A stretch of DNA of 15,115 nucleotides, from NCBI GenBank assembly GCA_031268525.1, contig JAIRXA010000147.1, positions 1 through 15,115 of the forward strand. Direction: 5' to 3'. Source of the DNA: Coriobacteriales bacterium. GTDB lineage: Bacteria > Actinomycetota > Coriobacteriia > Coriobacteriales > UBA8131. Positions 1 to 7,800 of this stretch are shown piece by piece. The notes beneath the pieces are model-generated. The model worked only from the letters and a program-made list of their open reading frames with translations, made no database searches and was not told the origin of the DNA. How positions within the stretch are numbered: the stretch's first letter is position 1; each line of letters opens with the position of its first letter. A program made the position numbers and the translations under genes.

Positions 1-256
1 AAAAACCCATCGCGACCGTCGGCTTGTGGGAGACCAGAAGCCCAATTGGGCTGGACGTGTCAGCCACGGATTGCTCGGCGGCGAACATGTCGAGCACCGC
101 CTTGACCGGCTTTGCGTCATCGGAGTAGATGTCATCGACGATGGACTTAAAACCCAGGATGTCGAGGTATGTCACACAGGCTGTCTTGTACTCAGGCTGC
201 AACGAGGCCACCAATCTCAAGAATACATAGAGGGCCAAATAATGTGCAGAGTCCAT
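1..256 (-). CDS. Partial gene, class III nucleotide-cyclase-like motif (C-terminus off the window)
   Basis: On the minus strand an ATG at 256-254 opens a frame that runs without a stop to the window edge (84 complete codons). About residue 28 the protein reads V-T-Y-L-D-I-L-G-F-K. The D-I-x-G-F pattern on a beta strand is the metal-binding signature of class III adenylate/guanylate cyclases, and many unnamed bacterial proteins begin with a similar YLDILGF stretch. Composition is protein-like (VDDIYSDD, AVLDMFAAEQ). The start is uncertain: no clear Shine-Dalgarno precedes 256, and TTG 220 or GTG 211 would also leave the motif near the N-terminus. The gene is divergent from the operon that begins at 380, with 123 bp between them. 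Whether it makes a cyclic nucleotide cannot be judged because the rest of the catalytic domain is missing. The cyclase assignment is inference; that the frame is coding is fairly safe. Confidence 0.6.
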   Translation of the reverse strand, partial: MDSAHYLALYVFLRLVASLQPEYKTACVTYLDILGFKSIVDDIYSDDAKPVKAVLDMFAAEQSVADTSSPIGLLVSHKPTVAMGF

Positions 257-379
257 TCTAGCGTTGGACGTCCTGTGTCGTAAATGACGGCAGCAGGAAT
301 TCCGGCATCCCTGAATTGCAGCTCATCATGGGACTCGACAATTCAATTGCATGAGTGGCCAACGAGAAAGGACAGGATA
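257..379. promoter_or_regulatory. Divergent intergenic region with repeated AATTGCA and palindromes
   Basis: This 123-bp gap lies between two divergently transcribed genes and must hold the promoter of the five-gene operon. I see no convincing -35/-10 pair on either strand. It does hold an 8-bp palindrome GGAATTCC at 296-303, an 11-bp palindrome CAATT-C-AATTG at 339-349, and the heptamer AATTGCA twice (314-320 and 345-351), 31 bp apart, about three helical turns. These could be operator half-sites, but that is inference. An AAAGGA at 366-371 is the ribosome binding site of the gene starting at 380. Confidence 0.35.
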
Positions 380-1519
380 ATGAAGAAGTTCAACACGGCG
401 GTATTCAACGACTTTGAGAACGTGATCAAGGGCTATGACGATGATGCGATCGCTGCCATCGACCTCAACAGGCTCATGGAGGAGATCAAGTCATGCACAG
501 AGGTGGAAGGCATCGCCATCAACAACGCCTACGCCAACTTCGGTAACTACAAGCTCAACAAATTCAAACGACCTCTCTTTGAGGCAAGTATTTCTACCGT
601 GAACGTCTACGCGCCAACCACATACAAGAATCTGGCGGATAACAGGCTCACGGTTGATGTGATGGATGCATTGTACCAGCACCCAGAACTCGAGACTTAC
701 GTGCTCGTCACCGGCGACGGCGGCTATATCCCTATGGTGCAACGGCTGCACGAATCAGGAAAGACCGTAATCTGCTGCGGCTACGAGGCAAACACAAGCT
801 GGGCACTCAAGAAGATCTGCGACCTGTTCCTGCCCATCGCAGACAGGGAAAACAAAGTCAGCGTGGCTGAACCCGAGCCGGTAGTCGTGGCCGACGTTAC
901 TCCACCCAGCGTGGCTGAACCCGAGCCGGTAGTCGTAGCCAACGCCACTACGCCCGCCACTGTCACCGCGCCGCCTGAAGCTCCGATATCTGGCAAGGAT
1001 GCGGTCGATGATGAGGTGCACGCCTATCATGCCTCTCCTGGGGACGCAATGCCAGACGCGAGGGTCAAGGGACTCACCAACAAAGGCAGGCGTTTTCTTG
1101 AAGGCAGCCGTGAGCCGCACCAGGGTGCGTCTTGGCAGAAGACCGTCAAGTGCATGGTGGCCGCTATCGGTGAGGTTGATATCCGGGCAGGACGCGTCGC
1201 TGTGGTCGAGCAGGTTCACGAGGCGCTCATCTGGCTTGCCGCAGAGGACGAGTGCCGAGAGACACTTGCCGAGGGGTACAGCCTCCCCGTCATTCACCTG
1301 ATCCTCAAGGGCGTTATCAAGGGCTTTGACATCCGCGAGCTGGGCTACAAGAAATTCACGGCTTTTCTTGGCGATGTGGTTGCGGGCACTCATCTGGCGA
1401 TAGCCGACAACAGGCTCTGGTTACAAGACGCCGAAGAAGGGGACTTGACTGTGGCATGTCAGGCCGATGGCTCGCCCATCGGCTCCATCGAGCAGCAGCC
1501 TGTGCCGATAGCTGCATAG
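380..1519 (+). CDS. NYN-domain (PIN-like) ribonuclease with probable C-terminal LOTUS/OST-HTH domain
   Basis: This 379-aa protein opens the operon. Residues 1-150 form an NYN (LabA/DUF88-type, PIN-like) domain. The first strand reads VFNDFEN (D11, N14), a central helix carries TVDVMDAL (D93, D96), and a later strand reads VLVTGDGGYIPMV (D113), followed by the usual LHESGKTVI. These acidic residues are where NYN enzymes bind the metal for RNA cleavage. A Pro/Glu/Val linker follows (about 155-230) with a perfect-period 16-residue repeat. The C-terminal third (about 255-350) includes FDIRELGYKKFTAFL, which matches the F-x-x-R-x-x-GY-K-K-F pattern of LOTUS/OST-HTH RNA-binding domains often fused to NYN. 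The frame extends up to 284, but ATG 380 is chosen because AAAGGA sits 8 nt upstream. The likely role is an RNase guided to RNA by its LOTUS domain. The domain calls are by eye; NYN is firm, LOTUS moderately so. Confidence 0.82.
   Translation: MKKFNTAVFNDFENVIKGYDDDAIAAIDLNRLMEEIKSCTEVEGIAINNAYANFGNYKLNKFKRPLFEASISTVNVYAPTTYKNLADNRLTVDVMDALYQHPELETYVLVTGDGGYIPMVQRLHESGKTVICCGYEANTSWALKKICDLFLPIADRENKVSVAEPEPVVVADVTPPSVAEPEPVVVANATTPATVTAPPEAPISGKDAVDDEVHAYHASPGDAMPDARVKGLTNKGRRFLEGSREPHQGASWQKTVKCMVAAIGEVDIRAGRVAVVEQVHEALIWLAAEDECRETLAEGYSLPVIHLILKGVIKGFDIRELGYKKFTAFLGDVVAGTHLAIADNRLWLQDAEEGDLTVACQADGSPIGSIEQQPVPIAA
860..955 (+). repeat. Two-copy 48-bp in-frame tandem repeat in the NYN protein linker
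   Basis: Two adjacent 48-bp units (860-907 and 908-955) are nearly identical over their first 33 bp and diverge at the end. They encode SVAEPEPVVVADVTPP and SVAEPEPVVVANATTP, a Pro/Glu/Val-rich spacer between the NYN nuclease and the C-terminal domain. The unit length is a multiple of three, so copy number can vary without breaking the frame. Confidence 0.9.
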
Positions 1520-1565
1520 CGAAAGCACTGAGGCACCAGACGGGCAAGAGAGCGAGGAGCAGAAA

Positions 1566-2189
1566 ATGGGATGCAATAACCTACTGAGCGCAGATGAGGC
1601 CAGGCAGGCGCGCGGTGCCGTCGACGCATTGAAGATGGGCATAAAGGGCTGCCGCCCACGAGACATAGTCACAGTGTTCAAGCTTGCTAGGCAAGACGCG
1701 CTGATGACAGCCGTTCGCGAACAGGGACATATACCCGTTGGCGTCGAGAAGTCCGACATGGGCTTTGTTGTCGAATCAAGATTTGCAGAATATCTTGCCG
1801 ACAAGGGCTATAACATCATTTTTCTGCCATGCGGTATCAATGATAAAGGCATCGACATCGCCACCGTGGACGACAATGGGAAGATACACATCTTCGAAAT
1901 GAAATCCAGCGCTGTAAAAGACCCCGCACACAACAAGCCCGCGCTCAGCAAGACCAAGGACGGCAAGCAGATGAGCAAAGAGTGGTTTGAGAGCACACGT
2001 AACCACCCGCAAAGCCGTTTGGAGCAAATAGGACTTGACCTCGCAAAGACCAAAGACGTGCAGAGACATGCCGTCCTGGTGAACACCGTGACAGGACAAG
2101 CAAGAAGTTATGCAATTGGTGCAGACGGCAGTATGGCACACGAGGGTGGGGCGTACGACAGCGACGATCTCTTTTCGGCTGCCCGATGA
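1566..2189 (+). CDS. PD-(D/E)xK-fold nuclease-like protein
   Basis: This 207-aa protein has the core of a restriction-endonuclease-like fold in its middle. A helix has E70 and E75 (VVESRFAEYLADKGYNIIFLPC). The next strand ends GIDIA with D97, and a hairpin leads to the strand HIFEMKSS, giving E111-x-K113. The order Glu helix, Asp, then E-x-K about 14 residues later is the PD-(D/E)xK catalytic signature used by DNA- or RNA-cleaving enzymes. The first 60 residues are helical, with no family I recognise. ATG 1566 is preceded by GAGGAG at 1554-1559, a strong ribosome binding site, and lies 46 bp after the NYN gene. The stop overlaps the region that supplies the ribosome binding site of the next gene, so the genes are coupled. 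Substrate (DNA or RNA) and whether it acts with the helicase are unknown. All expected catalytic residues are present, so it is probably active. Confidence 0.7.
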   Translation: MGCNNLLSADEARQARGAVDALKMGIKGCRPRDIVTVFKLARQDALMTAVREQGHIPVGVEKSDMGFVVESRFAEYLADKGYNIIFLPCGINDKGIDIATVDDNGKIHIFEMKSSAVKDPAHNKPALSKTKDGKQMSKEWFESTRNHPQSRLEQIGLDLAKTKDVQRHAVLVNTVTGQARSYAIGADGSMAHEGGAYDSDDLFSAAR

Positions 2190-2200
2190 AGGAGAAGGCC

Positions 2201-3757
2201 ATGAGTGACAAAGGCACAGTACCCTATCATGTGAATAAACTCAAGGACGCTGTTGGTCCTATGATGAAGTCCTCGATTCCGCCAAGCCCAGAGCGTGTCG
2301 CCAGATTTGAGAGCATGTATGAACTCAAGCTGCCCAGCTCCATAAGGGCGATGACTGAAGCTCTGGGGGATACCAGGGGTACCAGAACAAAATACCACCT
2401 GCTGGGACTGTCCGACGACAGGGCTTACCAACCAACCATCTCATCCGTGTTGGCATATATGCGGTCGAATTATCCCTCGTTACCAAAAGATCTGTTGCCA
2501 GTAGAGTCGTTGCCGGAAAACCAAGTGGCCTGTGCGGTTCTCGATGGCTCCGACAATCCGCCAGTCTGCATGATTGACCTGGATGATCCGGAGTTCTACC
2601 GCATGCCCCTGGCCCCAAACTACTCGGCGTTCTGTCTCGATTGGTTGAATGACCTACGGGGCATGGAGGCCATGCTGGCGTTTTTGAAGCAAGAGGAGGA
2701 AGCCGTCAAACGCGGCAAGCGCAGCGAGGATCAGATGTATCGCCCCAACGAATGGCGGACGTGTCGATCCTGTTCCCAGGATGTATTTGTTGGAACTTCC
2801 CTGCTTCGCTACAACCGAGATACAGGCATTACTGAGGTGGCATCTTTTGCCTGCGCTGGACTGACGGCGCATGACCCGGATACCCCTGTGAGGGCAATGC
2901 TGACATCGATTCTGTCCGAATCCTATAAGTCTGGCGGCGACCTCGCGCTGCAGTTTGTCACCAAAGCGGTAAGCAATCCGCGACCAGTAAGGGTGCCTGC
3001 CCGCATCGAGCGCTTCGCAAAGAGCCGTGGCATACGGATTGCGGACGTGAGAGGTGGGCTCATCGCCCCTGAAGAGGCAAAGATGCTGTTCATCTCAAGT
3101 CTCGTCTGCCCAGAGTCCTATCGTGCACTCATGCTGAGTGCACGCAGCGAGATGGATGCCGGAGCAGCCTGCTTCGTTGTGGCAAGTGGCCTATGGGATG
3201 CCATCTCCGCTGAACATCTGTTGAGAAATGCATACGATCCACCGCGAATCCTCGCAGGCAGCGCTACGCCGCTTGACGCCATATCGTGGGCAGCTGACAT
3301 ACGAGATGCGGCGACAGCCTATCTCGTTGGCTCGTATGTCAAATGGCTGAACGCTCGAGACTCCCTAGACAGCCGCTTTGACACAGAGGATAAGACGGGC
3401 ACTCACACGGCCACTCTAACGGACTACGGCACCGCAGTCCTGAGCAGCGCGGCAGACTCCCCGTCTGAAGTCGAAGGGCAGTTGTCTGGCCGATCAATAG
3501 AGGTGCTGGCCGTCTATGGCAGCGCCGATGAACTCGATGGCAAGCTGGTGCAGTTGGCCGAATGGCTTAAGCAAAGCGTTCGTTGCGACAACGCTGCTCT
3601 GCTGCTTTGCAAAGACAGCGAGTCGCGCAATGCCGCTGAGCTTAAATCCGTAGAGGAGCAGTGCGGGATCCAAGCCATGTATTCGCCGCTCTACTCTACA
3701 ACTGTCATGTCAGAGGCCATGAAAAAACTGGAAAAAGCAAGGATGAGCAGATTATGA
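2201..3757 (+). CDS. SUKH (SMI1/KNR4-like) N-terminal domain protein of unknown function
   Basis: This 518-aa protein starts at ATG 2201, because AAGGAG lies at 2189-2194. ATG 2186 in the same frame overlaps the upstream stop but has no ribosome binding site. Residues about 25-160 resemble a SUKH domain: a helix with E-x-x-Y-x-L-x-LP-x-S-I-R, a loop ending YHLLGLSDDRAY, then LLPVE, a strand ACAVLDGSDN, PVCMIDLDD and a final helix YSAFCLDWLNDL. SUKH proteins in bacteria are best known as immunity proteins or partner-binding adaptors. The remaining 350 residues match nothing I know. They contain a C-x-x-C (C188, C191) that could bind zinc, a helical middle, and a final alpha/beta segment (EVLAVYGSADELDG, NAALLLCKDSE). 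It ends in an ATGA overlap with the next gene. Fusion of SUKH to such a long tail inside a nuclease-helicase operon is unusual. I suspect a sensor, scaffold or inhibitor role, but this is inference. Confidence 0.6.
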   Translation: MSDKGTVPYHVNKLKDAVGPMMKSSIPPSPERVARFESMYELKLPSSIRAMTEALGDTRGTRTKYHLLGLSDDRAYQPTISSVLAYMRSNYPSLPKDLLPVESLPENQVACAVLDGSDNPPVCMIDLDDPEFYRMPLAPNYSAFCLDWLNDLRGMEAMLAFLKQEEEAVKRGKRSEDQMYRPNEWRTCRSCSQDVFVGTSLLRYNRDTGITEVASFACAGLTAHDPDTPVRAMLTSILSESYKSGGDLALQFVTKAVSNPRPVRVPARIERFAKSRGIRIADVRGGLIAPEEAKMLFISSLVCPESYRALMLSARSEMDAGAACFVVASGLWDAISAEHLLRNAYDPPRILAGSATPLDAISWAADIRDAATAYLVGSYVKWLNARDSLDSRFDTEDKTGTHTATLTDYGTAVLSSAADSPSEVEGQLSGRSIEVLAVYGSADELDGKLVQLAEWLKQSVRCDNAALLLCKDSESRNAAELKSVEEQCGIQAMYSPLYSTTVMSEAMKKLEKARMSRL

Positions 3758-4872
3758 ACACAACATCCAGACCAGCACTTATGGCGACGATCAGGGTGGT
3801 GCCACGCCCCTGGCAACTGAGTGAAGGCATAGACCACGATGGTTTCCTATCCGCCGTAGCCACAGCTGAGGCAATAGAGCTCAGGCAACAAAGCAGGCTG
3901 CTCAACAGCGACGACGCACGGCGGTACCATAGAGCGTCTATGAATATTGAGCGTCATGCTCGTGCCTGTGGTCGGACTATTTGCCGACTCGGCATCGCAG
4001 AGCTTGAGGAGATGCAAACCGCCCTTGGCAGCACGAAGCGAGGTGTAAGCAGGACCTTCTTCCCGCCGTGGGCAGTGAAGGAAAGCGTCAGAGCTTACGA
4101 GAGCGCTGGGATGGCGAACCGGGTGACCGCTGCTTTCGCGGCAGCGCACAACGAGGACGCGGGTTGCGTCATCACCATTGAGTTCGGGGAAATTGCCGAA
4201 TACTCCGAGAAGCCCAAGAAAGAGCCTATTCTCATCAGGCAGCCGACAGTGGCAGACGCAATCGCAGTCGCAAAAACCACGCCTGCATGCTTCAGTCAAG
4301 ACAGGCGCCGCAGCAGTCAGTATGACACCTTTATGGCAGAGGTTGAGCGTGCCTTGCGCTCTGGTCAGCCGGTAATGGTAGGTGCCGGGGCGCCACATGA
4401 AGTTATCACCGAAGCGTTCCGTATGCTTTCTGACCCAGCTATCCCGGTAGGCAGACTGAGGGTGATGTTCGTCGATGGCTCTGAGGCGGCCTCCTTTAAG
4501 ACCGGTGGCGACCTTGGTCAAGGCGGCAGCTGGGGAAGGTCGATAAGGCTTGGTCTCATGAGCATGCGCCACACAGAACTTGACATCGAAGTCTGTGGCT
4601 ACGCGTTCAGAAACCGCATGGTTTCTCTGTCGAGACTACAGGCGGAGGCCGAGGCGGACTGCCAGCGACAGGCCACAGCGCTCTTCGAGGAATTGACGGC
4701 AGAGGGCATATCGGACATCGAGCTGATTCACACCGGGTTCGAGGCAGCAGCGATAGGCTTTTATCGGGCAGTTATTGCCTGGAACCAGACCACAGAAGAT
4801 AAGCGCATAGCCGTGAGGCCGCGCTATCTAACCTACAAAGGGTACATCGACGGAACGAAATGGGGTATATGA
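3754..4872 (+). CDS. Unrecognised 372-aa protein, core member of the nuclease-helicase operon
   Basis: I do not recognise this family. ATG 3754 overlaps the TGA of the preceding gene (ATGA), and the gene's own stop overlaps the start region of the helicase, so it is translated in strict step with both neighbours. The frame is open upstream to 3661, but that extension lies wholly inside the previous gene. The protein is soluble, with no signal peptide or membrane segment. The first half is rich in Arg and helical (RHARACGRTICRLGIAELEE). A conserved-looking alpha/beta segment follows (about 200-290) with QPVMVGAGAPHEVITEAFRML, then LRVMFVDGSE and a Gly-rich stretch GGDLGQGGSWGRS. The C-terminal 80 residues are helical and end in a basic/aromatic tail (RYLTYKGYIDGTKWG). 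The strand-Gly-loop-helix at VMVGAGAPHE could be a nucleotide-binding turn, but that is only a guess. Coding status is secure from overlap and composition; function is unknown. Confidence 0.75.
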   Translation: MNTTSRPALMATIRVVPRPWQLSEGIDHDGFLSAVATAEAIELRQQSRLLNSDDARRYHRASMNIERHARACGRTICRLGIAELEEMQTALGSTKRGVSRTFFPPWAVKESVRAYESAGMANRVTAAFAAAHNEDAGCVITIEFGEIAEYSEKPKKEPILIRQPTVADAIAVAKTTPACFSQDRRRSSQYDTFMAEVERALRSGQPVMVGAGAPHEVITEAFRMLSDPAIPVGRLRVMFVDGSEAASFKTGGDLGQGGSWGRSIRLGLMSMRHTELDIEVCGYAFRNRMVSLSRLQAEAEADCQRQATALFEELTAEGISDIELIHTGFEAAAIGFYRAVIAWNQTTEDKRIAVRPRYLTYKGYIDGTKWGI

Positions 4873-7800
4873 TGAGCATAGTGACCCGAGATTGGAAGAT
4901 CGAATGCAAAGACTGCGGTCTGCTATTCTACTACTCTCACCGCTCGATTGAAGATGCCGCAGCCAAGGGTGAGAGTCGTCCAGAGCGTTGCCCAGTGTGC
5001 CGCGAGGTACACAGCAGACAGATATCACGGATGGGCGCTGGGTACATCGACCTGGCCGCAGGTAGGCCAGTCCCCGAGGGCGGGCTTAAACAAGGCCGTC
5101 TCGGGTGTGTTCATCATGCACAGCGTCCCCACGAGCGTATCGACATCGAGGAAATCGAAATCAGCCCTAACACCTTTGGGCTGACCGACGAGTTGATGGT
5201 AGATTTCATCAAAGACCTCGACAGGCATCAAGTCGCACTTGTCACTGCCCCTACCGGATCCGGCAAGTCAACCTTCTTCCCCTATCGACTGCTGGAGCCA
5301 CCCTCTAGCTTGCCGCGAGACATTATCACCCGCCACGGTAAGATACTGGTTACGCAGCCGCGCATTGAGGCCAGTAGCTCCATACCGTCTTTCGTGGCTG
5401 AGTCGCTGCACGGCGCCAAGGCCGGCCCGGGCTACGACATTGGCTATACCAACTCACGGCGTAAAGAGAGCGACCACCGCAACAAGCTCGTCTATCTCAC
5501 GGACGGCACGCTGCTCAACATGATCAAGCGCGGCGAGCTTTACGACGTGGGCACCGTCGTCATCGACGAGGCTCACGAGCGGTCCATCAACATCGACCTG
5601 ATACTTGCCTTACTCCGCCGGGAGCTGAAGTCGCTGCCTCATCTGAAGCTCATCATCGCGTCCGCAACTATTGACGTGGCGGTGTTCCAGGATTACTTTC
5701 AGCCGGACTATGACGTGCTGTATGCGACCTTCCCTGGCAAGACGGCTCATCCAGTCATCGAACACTTCGCCGACACGGAGATAGCGGAAACAGCGCTCAC
5801 GGCTAAGATGCCCAAGGCGGTTGCCGAGAAGGCATACAAAATACTGCGCTCCATGGCCACAGGCACCCCTATGGAGGGGTATTGTACCGAAGAGATCATG
5901 GATGGCGACATACTTTGCTTCCTGCATGGCAAGAGACCGATCATCGATGCCTGCGGGCTCTTAGCCGCGATGATCAACGACGATGACGACTTATGCGATC
6001 AGGTTGAGGTGCTGCCGCTGTACTCTGAGCTTTCTGACAGGGAGATCAAGCGAGCGCTGGGCAGCAGACAGGGCAGGAAGGCGAAGCGTTGGCGAGTTGT
6101 CATATCCACCAATCTGGCAGAGACCTCGCTTACCGTAGAAGGCATCCGTCATGTGGTGGACTCCGGACTTATCAACCAGAATGTCTGGGACACGCGAAAC
6201 GTCGTTGGAGAGGTGCGGCCCAGACTGCACTCACAATCCGGACTGCTCCAACGACGCGGCAGGGCTGGAAGGGTTGCTCCGGGAGTCTGGCACTGCCTGC
6301 TTACCGAAAGGCAATTTAAGGCTCTGGATTTTGCCACATCGCCGGAAATTGCTCGTGCACCGCTGGAGGCCGTCCTCTTGGCGGCACGAGACGCAGGCAT
6401 TAACGATCCCCGCGAGCTTAGATGGCTCGCGCCGGGGTTTCCTCAGGACGAGTATGCTCGCGCTGATGCGGCGCTTCGGCAGATGGGAGCATTGAATGAG
6501 GATGGCATCCCCACGGCTCTTGGTCGGGAGTTGGCATCTGTCCGAGAGTCCATACCTCATGCCAGCCTGATTGCCTTGGCCGACTCTGCGGGTTGTGTCG
6601 TAGAGGCGGCAACTGTTATTGCTGCCGACAAATGCGGGGGCCTCAAACCCTTGCTGTCCTGGGACAACCGGTGGCCAGCGGATACCAAACTACACGTCGA
6701 CCGCGTGTATGACGTCCTGCTGCTTAATGCAAGGGATGACCTGGATATGTTCATTCGTCTTTGGGCAGAGTGGGAGAGCCTGCCAATCGACGCTCAGGAG
6801 CAGTGGGCTGAACGCAGGTTCCTCAACGCATCAGCATTCGTACAATGGGGCAAAGAGCGTGAACGTCTGCTCTCTTCCCTGCAGCCTAAGACACGTACCG
6901 CAGCGGTGCGCGGAGTGAGCCTTGCGCTTACTGAGCGTCTGCGTAAGGTCATCCTTTGGGTATTTCCGGACTCTTTATACCAACTTGACGGCAATGGCAG
7001 CTACGTGCCGTTTGCCGTCGATCGCTCTAACACGACAACAGTCGAGCAATGGGGCAACAGGGCCGCACTCAAGCTCGACTCCACCTCCGTTTGCTTAAAC
7101 ACGAAACCCCACTACCTCTGCGCCCTGAAGCGCCGTTGCGGCAAGTTGCGCGAGACTCCTTTAGAACCGCCTACAACATTCGTCGAGGTGTCGTTCTGCG
7201 TGGCATTCGACGGCCAAGACGATTGCCCCACCACCCTGCATGGCCTGAGCTGCTCCTGCAATAAGGAGTCTGCATGGAAACCGCCATCGGTGCTGCCCGG
7301 AGACCGCTTTGAAGTCACCGACGACGGACAACGTATAAGCGCCTTAAGCAGGCTAGAGCCGAAGAGCTTCATAACCGTGGCGCTGGACGAAGACAACAGC
7401 GCAGATGAGGACATCGACGAGGAGTGCTCCGCTAGCATCAACACCACTGCCGAGGAAGACACTGCTGCGCCTTGCTGGGAATACAATGAGGAGCTGTTAG
7501 AGATAGATAATGGTGTAAAGGAAGCACGTATCGACAAGTGCCACACTGATGCTCTTCCTGAGTTGATCCTGGTACGGCCAAACAATCTTGACCGACTCGA
7601 CAGGGTGATTGTCAGGGAGATTGATTGCTGCGGCAAGGCGGTGTGCGAGCCGGATGATTCTGCGGTTAGACTCAGGCAGTTTGCCAAGCGATACCCTCTA
7701 GGATCCAAGGCGCCTTTTGTCGTCACATCCATTCGACGGCTGCGCTTAGGCAAAAGGTCGCTGGCAATCGCCGAGAATCGCGAGACGGGCGTGTCGGTCA

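Noticed and set aside
26..283. Plus-strand open frame of 85 aa at the left edge
   Set aside because: It lies antisense to the minus-strand frame with the DILGF motif, has low-complexity, His/Val-rich composition and no ribosome binding site.
284..379. N-terminal extension of the NYN gene to ATG 284
   Set aside because: No ribosome binding site, non-protein-like composition, and a clear AAAGGA before ATG 380 where the NYN domain begins.
755..1393. Long minus-strand open frame opposite the NYN gene
   Set aside because: A shadow of the plus-strand gene; no motifs, and the plus-strand protein has clear NYN residues.
3847..4572. 241-aa minus-strand open frame opposite the unrecognised gene
   Set aside because: Composition is Cys/His/Arg-rich and shadow-like, and the plus-strand frame is coupled to both neighbours by overlaps.
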